A stretch of 64,000 bases of DNA from Mercenaria mercenaria (lineage: Eukaryota > Mollusca > Bivalvia > Venerida > Veneridae): NCBI RefSeq assembly GCF_021730395.1, contig NC_069361.1:55962501-56026500 (forward strand). Reading direction: 5' to 3'. The notes beneath the pieces are model-generated. The model saw only the letters and a program-made list of their open reading frames with translations, made no database searches and was not told where the DNA came from. Of the stretch, positions 1 to 31,790 are shown one piece after another; position 1 is the stretch's first letter; each line of letters starts with the position of its first letter. A program made the translations under genes and the position numbers.

Positions 1-858
1 GAAAATCTAATTATGAGCTATAATTATGCTTATTAGTTGTCCATGCTATTAAGATATTCTTCATAATCATTATTTTAATTAACATTTATTCAAAGAAGCA
101 AACCAAAAATGTTGAAAATTAAGGAAAAAATTTGTTTGTTTTAAAATATTTGTTACAAATACATCAATTATTCAAACTGAAAAACATATTTCATAATTCC
201 TATGTCTACATTGGATATATTTTAGCTCACCTGAACTTGTATCTAAGTGTAGGCATATAACAGGATGATATCACACCAAAAGCTACCATCGATACATTGC
301 TATCACACATTATCTTACTCCAGGGTTGTATGTCTTTCCAAAAATCGCTATAAGAATTAATCCCTCCAGATGGTACCAATCAACCCTATGGCTCATGTAC
401 TAATATTCTCTCTGGTGATGTGAAGGCACATTAAAATATACGCGAAAAGTATTGGGTAGATCGCGAATCTAGACAATAACAAGTTTCACTAAAATCACGA
501 ATCTAGTGTTTTCTTGTTTGCTGCAAACTGTTTGTTTTGATGTGTTATCAGCAGGACACATCATTAGCATAAAACATGAAACTATTTTACCACCTATTTT
601 TGTTGGTAAGACTGTTGCACGGCCCGATTTGTTTTCCTAGAAACAAAAAGGTTGAATTGTATGTTATTTTAGGAAATAATATATGCTAAGCAGTCATTTC
701 TCGTTGAATAAACTCATTGTTCGGAGCTCAGATACGAAGCAATTATATAATGAGGGCGGACCATAACGTCAATGACTTTATTCAAGAGCGAATGACTGAT
801 TTAGATAAATTATTTCGATGCTTACAATTTATCAAAAACTTTTATGTACAACACTCAC
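1..858. other. intron or flank left of the last visible EGF exon
   Basis: AT-rich sequence with no EGF-type exon on the minus strand that I can recognise. A motif ttttAGCTCACCTGA at about 221-236 resembles the edge of a dispersed repeat, also seen near 60240, but its far end is not visible. Because the exon ending at 859 has a good splice donor, the gene must continue left of the window. Confidence 0.5.
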
Positions 859-22254
<21,396 letters not shown>

Positions 22255-22869
22255 ACTTGAACATCCTTTAACACTGACTGCTGAACGTATGCGTATGCAA
22301 CAAAAGTGGATTCATCTTTGCCACCTTTACTTCCTGGTGCAAGTGATTGGAGGCTTTTTAAACTAATGATTATATCTAAGGGCACTTTTTTTGTAGTATC
22401 ATACTTATATGAGTATGGCAATACTTCTTGAATACTTACAGTTCCGAAAATAAATGTGTCACATATATTTATCTATTTCATTTTATATGAATAATATCAA
22501 TATATATGTACCGTAGCATGGCGGTCATGGAACTTCTAGCGTTTTCAAACTCTGCTATGTAGGGTATACCATATAAAATCATTCTTGGTACAATTATTTA
22601 TAATCATCTGTCAATACATATATAGTTTATAATAGTGTATATGATATACAAATGTACATGTATATCTGTCATATATATTTCAACACTCTGAACAAGCTGT
22701 AGCTAGTGATTTTAAAGCTGCCAACACACTTACTACATTGATGCTATGGGTCATTCATTTGATAAACAAATAGTTTCATTGATACTCGTAGCAACATTTT
22801 GGAAATGCAGCATTATTTTGGTCTTGCTCAGTTATCAAGACAGACGAGCTGACCAAAGAAACTGGTTTT

Positions 22870-23455
22870 TAGTTTACTTATTCGAAGAATAGGTTAAGTT
22901 ATCGCACTCACTAATTCGCCCGCCTCTGCGTCGGTGACCGCTTTCCGTTTTTGCATGTTAGTTGGTATCTCACTAACCGCCCAAGGGAATTGTTTTTAGC
23001 TAGCTACTGTGGTAACACATGCAATGCACAACTTACATATTCCTATTTTACATTTTTAACTCAGTTATGCCAATTTATCGACTAGGTGGGTTTGGTTAAG
23101 TTATTGTATGTAAACTGGTATTGCAGCAACCACTTGTGTACGGAAACTTCACACAATTGTTAACTGTGATTAGCTGACATGCAATGCACTGATAACATAA
23201 CTCAGTTTGGTTTTTCAAAATAATTATGGTCCTTTTTTCTACTTCACTGATTTATAGTTACCTTCTTGCATGTCAGATGGTACCACAGTAATCATTCATT
23301 TGAATAAATTGAAAGTTCACACATCTGATGTGCACTGCACATATTCGCACAGAGTTATGTCCCTTTTATCGACTTATCTGTTTTGGTTAAGATTTGTATG
23401 GTTTTTTATAAAAAGGGTTTTGAAAGGTCATTTGGTATTTGATGCTGTCGTTTGA
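22870..23455 (-). mobile_element. Degenerate copy of the hairpin-terminus element
   Basis: Starts ACTTATTCGAAGAATAGGTTAAG and then CGCCCGCCTCTGCGTCGGTG, matching the layout at 62511 (AGCTCGACTATTTGAAGAATAG, CGTCGGCGTCGG), followed by diverged blocks with 'ggttaagtt' and 'taactcagttatg'. The hairpin end is not found, so it is truncated or decayed. Confidence 0.5.
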
Positions 23456-25540
23456 TTACTCTTGCTGTTTCTAAGTGCATCGTTGCCAATATTTTTTTCC
23501 ATGTTGATTTATGTCAATTGATGAGGTTTCGTGGAGAGGATGGCATAGATTTTTTCTTTTAAGTCACACGTCTATACATATGGTTTTCCCGCACTAAACA
23601 AGTTTTGTTTTTAGTTTTAAGATATTGACGGGCTATATCATTTCGATTTTAAAATTTTAATTCGATCTTGCAAATATCGTGCACGATTACTAGTTTAAAA
23701 ATGTACGTGAAATATATTGCTAGTAAGGATAAGGTGGTAGAACATGTATTTTTCTTCCACTAATAACATACATTGTAGTTACAAAACGAACGCCTAAGAG
23801 TGCATATTGTAAATATCAAAGCAGAATGGCTTCAAAGTTGTTACAAAACAGAAACAGCTTATTTAGATGTTTTGTTCTGTATACATATGTTATATATAAC
23901 ATGGTACTGACAAAAAGCAAGTTGCAGAAATACTAAGTGTTAATGACTTCTGACTATGGTAGCAGTTCTTCCCTATCCTCTCATGCAGGCTGTGGAATTC
24001 AAGGCAACTAACTGAAATCTGTTTAAGTTGATTATCAATGCGTGGAGCGGAGAAATATACACTGTTAGTGATTCTTGTATTTTCTGACATGTTTCCAGTT
24101 TGTCTTCACTACAGTATAAGTTTGCATTTGCTTTTTTCTGCTAGTTCATAACAGTGGTGCTGTCTCTATTTTATTTTCAATTCTGCCTGCTTTGGGGTTG
24201 GCTATGTTGGAATGATTTTATCCCGCCTTCCTTCTGTCTGTCTCTGTGTTAGCCTGTCTGTCCGTTCATCAGCCAAGTTAATGTAGCTTGACACAATGAT
24301 ACATGGCAATGACACATGGCAATGCGAGAAAGTGTTACAGTTGTAAGTTATACAATTATCTTCCTTTTTGTATTTTATTTTACACATTTTTAATACTTAA
24401 GACAATAACTTTAAATTTAAATGTAACTCGATATATAATGATAGGAAATGGAGAGCGAAACAATTGTTACTTTGTCTGAAAAAAAAAAGAATATAAAATT
24501 GTTTCATATTAGCAGTTAATAATTCTTCTCAGGCAATCATCTTGACTCCACTGAAGGAAAACAAATACTACTTGATAAAATGAAAGCTAACAACGGAAGG
24601 AAATTAAGAACATAAACGGCGGATAATTATACAATTATCACTTCTTTGAATAATTATAATATTATTACAAGTTTTTGTATTTTTGATTCTCAAACAATTA
24701 CTTTGACTCCACTGAATTAAGTTAAATCTTATTTGATACAATCAAGGAAGTGACGAGCTTAAGAATTATAACCCTTTCTTAAATAATTATACAAATTATC
24801 TCCCTTTTGTATCTCATTTTCGAACGAAGTAATACTTGAAAGGATACAACGAGTGTTACATTTTACAAGTTTTTGAAACAGGCATCACCTACTTAAGTGA
24901 TTGCTCTATGGATATATGTGCCGCGTGTATGCGTATTAACATGTGTTTACTGGTAGTAATATGCCTGTACTAAACACGGAAATATGGGTCAAGGAACTCT
25001 TCAATTTCTTTTAAATTTCTATATTTCAAATTCCGCCATTATGTGGCATAACAGCAAGTCCTTGTGTAACTTAGAACGAAGCAATTTGAAGGGTTTATTT
25101 CTTACCTTTTATTCTTATTTTGTTTCATGTATAAAGCTGTAAGGAGAATTTTCCCATAGGAAAGGAGCTTTGGAGTGGGAAACAGTCGCCACGGGAAAAC
25201 ATCGGATTTCGTTGATTAACCCTTTGAAGAATATCTCATGTGAAAATTTCCTGTGGTACTTATTTTAATTTTCAAATGATCGAAATAATATATTTTTAGC
25301 CTTACTTTCAATGATAGTTATAATCAATTTCAGTAAAGGCTACAGTCGCCTTACTGTTTAATCAAAATATGGTCCAAGAAGTATATATAAATAAACTGTA
25401 GGTTTGTAATTTGTATCACAATTTACTTCAAGTACTAGTATACTCGTAAGAACCATTTGATAAACAAATTTAATAGGCTAACTTCGGAGGGTAATAGTTC
25501 TTAAGAGAAATGTGCTTAAGTAAATATTCATTACCTCTAA
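23456..25540. other. Intergenic AT-rich DNA with a weak tandem repeat
   Basis: No gene supported. At about 24350-24860 loosely repeated phrases recur ('acaattatc ... ttttgtat', 'ttgactccactgaa' at about 24543 and 24708), suggesting an old tandem repeat of about 165-180 bp. A CTGT-rich stretch lies at 24231-24262. Confidence 0.4.
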
Positions 25541-25544
25541 TGAA

Positions 25545-25754
25545 CAGACCCAGTAAAACCGAGTCTGATATGTTTTTGTTTGGTTGTATTCTATTCTCCC
25601 AAAAGATCTACCTATAGATTTTATTAACCACCACAACAACAATCTTTAAGTGCCGTGTGGCGATCGTAAAATGTCTCCCCGTACTGGATTCAGTGTTGTT
25701 ATATTTTCTGATCCTTTGGGATCAGAGAGTCCATTCAATATCTACGTAACAGAA
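25545..25754 (-). repeat. Dispersed repeat, copy 2 of 3, cut at the satellite edge
   Basis: Inverted relative to 17016-17250 and 54116-54352: GTTGTTATATTTTCTGATCC and TTTGGGATCA ... TCCATTCAATATCTACGTAAC. Homology stops exactly where the 408-bp array begins, so the satellite sits inside or beside this element. Confidence 0.65.
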
Positions 25755-27980
25755 TCGTATACGGATGCGTTTTGTGAAAAGCTGATAAAAGATTAACATG
25801 TGTATATGGCTTTCATACGCAACCTACAGTAACAGTTGCTCTGTAAATATTAATGTGTTACTCCAAAGTCTTGCCCTCATCTGTGAAAGCTGAAACAAAT
25901 GGAACAGCCAGTATCATCTATATTTTTTTCAAATGCAGCGTATAGTAACATTAGTTATGCAAATCTTAAATTTTCTCTAAATTTTCTCCAGATTGATACC
26001 GTCACCCTGCCCTAAGCAGTGAACCGGATCGGCAGTGTGACCCCTCAAAATGTAGATCACACAATAAGTTTTAAAGATATATCTTCAATGGTAGAGAGGG
26101 GCAAACACAAAAGTCACAGCAGCCCGATATTAAAACATGTTTGTAATGCGATTTCTATATTAGCTGCGTTGAGTCGTATACGGATGCGTTTTGTGAAAAG
26201 CTGATAAAAGATTAACAAGTGTAATATGGCTTTCATACGCAACCTACAGTAACAGTTGCTCTATAAATATTAATTTGTTACTCCAAAGTCATGCCCTCAT
26301 CTGTGAAAGCTGAAAGAAATGGAACAGCCATTATCATAGATATTTTTTCAAATGCAGCGTATAGTAACATTAGTTCTGTAAATCTTAAATTTTCTCCAGA
26401 TTGATACCGTCACCCTGCCCTAAGCAATACACCGAATCGGCAGTGTGACCCCTCAAAATATAGATCACACCATCAATTGTAAAGTTATGTCTTCAATGGT
26501 AGAGAGGGGCAAACACAAAAGTCACAGCAGCCCGATATTAAAACATGCATTTAATGCGATTTATATATTAGCTGCGTTGGTCGAGTCGTATACGGATGCG
26601 TTTTGTGAAAAGCTGATAAAAGATTATCAAGTGTAATATGGCTTTCATAGGCAACCTACAGTAACAGTTACTCTGTAAATATTTATCTGTTACTCCAAAG
26701 TCATGCCCTCATCTGTGAAAGCTGAAAGAAATGGAACAGCCAGTATCATATATATGTTTTCAAATGCAGCGTATAGTAACATTAGCTCTGTAAATCTTAA
26801 ATTTTCTCCAGCTTGATACCGTCACCCTGCCCTAACCAGTGAACCGAATCGGCAGTGTGACCCCTCAAAATGTAGATCACGCCATCAATTTTAAAGATAT
26901 ATCTTCAATGGTAGAGAGGGGCAAAGAGAAAAGTGACAGCAGCCGGACATTAAAACATGCTTGTAATGCGATTTCTGTATTAGCTGCGCCGAGTCGTATA
27001 CGGATGCGTTTTGTGAAAAGCTGATAAAAGATTAACACGTGTAATATGGCTTTCATACGCGACCTACAGTAACAGTTGCTCTGTAAATATTAATTTGTTA
27101 CTCCAAAGTCATGCCCTCATCTGTGAAAGCTGAAAGAAATGGAACAGCCAGTATCATATATATTTTTTTAAATGCAGCGTATAGTAACATTAGTTCTGTA
27201 AATCTTAAATTTTCTCCAGATTGATACCGTCACCCTGCCCTAAGCAGTGAACCGAATCGGCAGTGTGACCCCTCAAAATGTAGATCACACCATAAATTTC
27301 AAAGATATATCTTCAATGGTAGAGAGGGGCAAACACAAAAGTCACAGCAGCCCGACATTAAAACATGCTTGTAATGCGATTTCTATATTAGCTGCGTTGA
27401 GTCGTATACGGATGCGTTTTGTGAAAAGCTGATAAAAGATTAACAAGTGTAATATAGCTTTCATGCGCAACCTACAGTAACATTTGCTCTGTAAATATTA
27501 ATTTGTTACTCCAAAGTCATGCCCTCATCTGTGAAAGCTGAAAGAAATGGAACAGCCAGTATCATATATATGTTTTCAAATGCAGCGTATAGTAACATTA
27601 GCTCTGTAAATCTTAAAATTTCTCCAGATTGATACCGTCACTCTGCCCTAAGCAGTGAACCGAATCGGCAGTGTGACCCCTCAAAATGTAGATCACACCA
27701 TCAATTTCAAAGATATATCTTCAATGGTAGAGAGGGGCAAACACAAAAGTCACAGCAGCCTGATATTAAAACATGCTTGTAATGCGATTTCTATATTAGC
27801 TGCGTTGAGTCGTATACGGATGCATTTTGAGAAAGGCTGATAAAAGACTAACAAGTGTAATATGGCTTTCATACACAACCTACAGTAACAGTTGCTCTGT
27901 AAATATTAATTTGTTACTCCAAAGTCATGTCCTCATCTGTGAATGCTGAAAGAAATGGAACAGTCAGTATCATAAATATT
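25755..27980 (+). repeat. Satellite array, unit about 408 bp, about 5.4 copies
   Basis: The phrase TCGTATACGGATGC recurs at 25755, 26174, 26586, 26994, 27402 and 27810, giving periods of 419, 412, 408, 408 and 408. Units differ by scattered substitutions and small indels. Each contains a 61-codon open frame (SVTPQNVDHTINFKDIS-like), but differences between units change amino acids freely, so I do not call it a gene. The last unit is partial, ending near 'cagtatcataaatattg'. Confidence 0.92.
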
Positions 27981-28571
27981 GTGCTTATTTTTTAATTACG
28001 TCTCTGGCATACTGACAATCCGTTGGTGAAGCAATAAATGATAGTTTGATTCTAATATGAAAATTACATTTAACTGGTACGAAGAAAGAATGCTGCTATA
28101 TATACATTTAATCTACTATTTCATATGAAAGGCTTGTTACACTTTAAAGCTGATTTACGCACATTGTATGGATTAATAGGCACGCAGAATATAACTCACT
28201 TTACGCACTCCTACGTTTTTTCATCGTTGTTAGCACAATTACACGTTGCACGGTGACGTGTCCAGCTACAAGATTTGACGTCTTAAATGAGACGTGAAAT
28301 AGTGCTTTCCCATTCTTCCATCTACGTCTTTACATAGAAAAAATCATACTAGAATCGATCGAAATAATAAACAGCAGAACCATGTTTTAATCATCCAAAC
28401 AATACTAGTCAGTTACCAGCTGAGTGGGTAATTCACTCGAACTAGACCGCAGGTGTATGCCCTATTGTTATTGCGTATTGTTTTTACATTGTATATGTTA
28501 AAATGTGTTTATGCCAGATATTATTTCCAAAATAATCGTAGCTATATATGGTTCGCCCTCAAAATTGGGAA

Positions 28572-28657
28572 TACAGTACGAGGGCTGAGCGCGAAACTAT
28601 TGTATCTTGTTCTTTATTTATATACAGTTACAATAGTTTCGCACTCAGCCCACGAGT
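28572..28657. repeat. Snap-back inverted repeat
   Basis: ACGAGGGCTGAGCGCGAAAC followed by TATTGTA is matched by the inverted TACAATAG, TTTCGCACTCAGCCCACGAG, with about 30 bases of loop. It is a compact foldback, probably a small MITE. Confidence 0.8.
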
Positions 28658-28894
28658 AGTAACATGGATTCTATTAATTTAGTGTTTGTTGTTGCAACAG
28701 CAATCGAATAAAGAATGTTGTTGCCGCTTTTAAAACGTTACAGCAGCAAAACTGTAAGTACTACTCCAGTGCAAACTTCCGTTGATCCGTAGGTTTATGC
28801 TACTTCATACTGTATATAGATGTTACATTCTTACTAAAAGCTTTGATATTTTTCAGCTTTGTAATTATTGACATTTCATACATTCGCAATGTTT

Positions 28895-29118
28895 TACTGC
28901 TGTAACTGCTGGCAGTTCTAGCAGTTCACTGCTTCAACTACCAGCAGTTCTAGCAGTTAACTGCTGTAACTGCTTCAACTGCTAACTGCCAACTTCCTGC
29001 TGGTTAATACCGGTAACTGTAAACTGCTGCAGCTGCCAGCAGTTCTAGCAGTTAACTGCTGTAACTGCCAGTAGTTCTAGCAGTTAACTGCTGTAACTGC
29101 TGCAACTGCTAACTGCTC
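28895..29118 (+). repeat. CAGTT/AACTGC minisatellite
   Basis: Interlaced units of CTGCTGTAACTGC and CAGTTCTAGCAGTTAACTGC repeat across about 220 bp. CAGTT and AACTG words are mutually inverted, so the array can fold on itself. Confidence 0.9.
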
Positions 29119-29505
29119 ACTTCACACTGATTACAAAATAATAGAAATGATTTTAGAATAGGTACTTGCCTTTGGGTTTAATAATGAAAACAAAAATATA
29201 CTGAGCTAGAAACACCTTGTGACTATTGATAATGACTTAGAATAATACATCAAAATTTTTAAAACGACCCTGGACTATAAACTTTGAGTAGTCGAGGTTT
29301 GAGGAGGTGGTTTAAATTTTAGAAATGGCGAGGGGACTGCCCATGCCAAATAAATTAACAATAATGGCCTGTACAACTCACGATTGGTCAGAGACATCAC
29401 GTGATGAAACTCTTGAAGATGATTGGTTAACGCCATAATTTATGTTGGCAGATAAAAACCCGTTCTGTACCGGACAAAAGTACTGATGGAGATTGTGTCC
29501 AGTGA

Positions 29506-29789
29506 CATAAAATATTTTATGTGCGCATAAAATTTGATTTATGTATTGTCCAAGGTTGGGGTGGAAGATCAAGTTAGGTCGAACTCGTATGGGAAGTATA
29601 AAAACAACACATATTGGCTTTGAATGAAAAATAGGCTATATTCAAAATGCCATAAAAATACGCAATATAACAATTATATACATAACCCAACATTGTAATA
29701 AAAATGACCCGAATAAACATAACTGGTTGGCAAAACCGCCAAAAGGAGAAACCGCCGCCCATAAAATATTTTATGTGCGCATAAAATTT
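29506..29789 (+). repeat. 30-bp direct repeats bracketing about 224 bp
   Basis: An identical 30-bp sequence (CATAAAATATTTTATG followed by TGCGCATAAAATTT) lies at 29506-29535 and again at 29760-29789. Its first 16 bases are a perfect palindrome. The bracketed DNA has no ORF of note. Confidence 0.85.
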
Positions 29790-30195
29790 AATATATGTAA
29801 TTCGTCAGTGAACTGTGTGATTTCGACGCGAAAACCAAAACTATGAACTTCTATCGACATCGAACTGCAGAGATTTTGAAGCGAAAACAGGAATGTTCAC
29901 GTTCCGGATCAAATTTGTCACAAAACTACTGACATGATATTGAGAAAACAAATATTTTCACGTTTTGGATGGAAACTATGATATATAGCTTGTCAGAGGA
30001 AGTTAAATAAATGGTAAAATATAATACCTTAGAATGTCTGCGGTCCGTTAAAACAATAAAATCCTTATTTGCATAACAAAATCATCACAGCCAAATGTCT
30101 TACCTGCTGTTCACCAGGAAATGTTGTTGATTGGGATTGTAGCAGTGAACCGTCAACAATGGCGCCCTTAATAACAAGTTTCACAGAAAGTTGAG

Positions 30196-30760
30196 ACATC
30201 CAACTGACCACATGCGTCTCCATTGATGTCATGACATCAACTGACCACACGTGTCTCAGTTGTTTTCAGGACATCGAACTGACCACGTGTCTCCATCGCT
30301 GTAAGGACATCCAGCTGACCACAGCATCTCCATTGTTCTCAGAACATCCAACCGATCACGTGCGTCTCCATTGCTGTTAGGACTTCCAACTGATCACGTG
30401 CGTCTCCATTGCTGTTAGGACTTCCAACGGATCACGTGTGTCTCCATAGCTGATTGGACATCCAGCTGACCATGAATGTTTCAATTGCTGTTTGAACATC
30501 CAACTGATCACGTGCGTTTTCATTGCTGTCAGGACATCCAACTTACCACAGGCGTCTCCATTACTTTCAGGACATCCAACTGCCCACAGTCATCTCCATT
30601 GCTGCTAGGGCATCCAACTGACCACATTCGTCTCCATTTCTTTCAGGAAATCCTCCTGACCACAGTCTTCTCCATTGCTGTTAGGACTTCCAGCTGACCA
30701 CAGTCGTCTCTGCTGCTGTTAGAACAGTTGTCTCCAGACCACTGGCATCTCCATTACGAC
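30196..30760 (+). repeat. 38-bp minisatellite with E-boxes, upstream of the receptor gene
   Basis: About 14 units of roughly 38 bp, consensus like GACATCCAACTGACCACGTG then CGTCTCCATTGCTGTTAG. CACGTG (E-box) occurs at 30248, 30284, 30357, 30395, 30433 and 30509, mostly in register. Other units have CCACAG at the same place. The array lies 0.75-1.3 kb upstream of the receptor ATG. A shorter version (about five units) is at 40905-41085 upstream of the decayed copy. Confidence 0.9.
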
Positions 30761-31509
30761 CGGGAGACTGCAGTGAAAAGGGTAAACCTTAGAGAAATAT
30801 CAATCGTTGTATTGTAGACGATAAAACATTATTTTTTCTTAAATTACCAGGGAGATCGACTGGTATTTGTATTTATATACTATGCATTTTCTTAAACAAG
30901 ATAGAGTATCAGATATATTTTTGGAGAGTAATAATTAATGTTTGATATGATAAAATAGCACGATATTGACCTAACATTGATTTCTGTTGTCATGAAGCAA
31001 TAAAAATATTTTATTAGTCTAATACACTGCAAGTCGTTTTATGAAATGATTTTTAAGTTAATATACAAGTATGAAAGGTCACTCGTTTAGTAATTACTAG
31101 CCACCCAGCTCCATTTCATTCCTTTTGAACACCGCCAACTTAATCTCTTTTCGGTCATTTGAAATCTGATACTGAACAAAACCTAGTTCTCGTTTACCTT
31201 TGCGGTCGACACATTCCATTAGATAAAATAGTCTCGGATCACTAGAATACTTTGTTGATCGTTAAAGCAATCAATTTCTTTTGTTTTCCGTCTCATGCTA
31301 CCACTGTTCAATCAATCATTAGTCGGGGACATATCTTTTTTTTTCCTTCTTAACTATGATTATCATTTTAATAATTTATGATAATTATACAGCTAACACT
31401 TGCTGGTATTATAGGAAATTCATTCTAAAGTGCATGCATTATTCGGATTGCAAGTTTGCGTGCAGCTGAAACGCCACAGGAACGTTATTCCAGCATTTAC
31501 GTAACAAAT

Positions 31510-31705
31510 ATGGATACTAACGCTGTGCTTCTTCGTTTTGTACTTTTATCCGCGCTCTTTCCGACGAACATTTTTTGTCAAAGTGGGAAAAACGTAAATT
31601 CATTGTTGACTTACCTGTTTACAACTGAGGGATACAACAAGAAAGTTCGACCACTGACAGACCAATCGCAAGCAGTTGATGTCAGTGTGGACTTCTACTT
31701 AAACT
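31510..31705 (+). CDS. Receptor exon 1: signal peptide and N-terminal helix region
   Basis: ATG at 31510 with A at -3, giving M-D-T-N-A-V-L-L-R-F-V-L-L-S-A-L-F as the signal peptide. The mature part contains LLTYLFTTEGYNKKVRPLTD, the usual N-terminal region of these receptors. Donor T|GTAAGT, phase 1. Confidence 0.88.
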
Positions 31706-31757
31706 GTAAGTATATGTGGTAAGTTCATACAAAATTAGTTTAAAGTCATTCGGAAAA

Positions 31758-31790
<33 letters not shown>

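Noticed and set aside
26019-27840. Five small genes, one per satellite unit
   Set aside because: Differences between units look neutral and the frames use GTG-type starts; best treated as satellite DNA.
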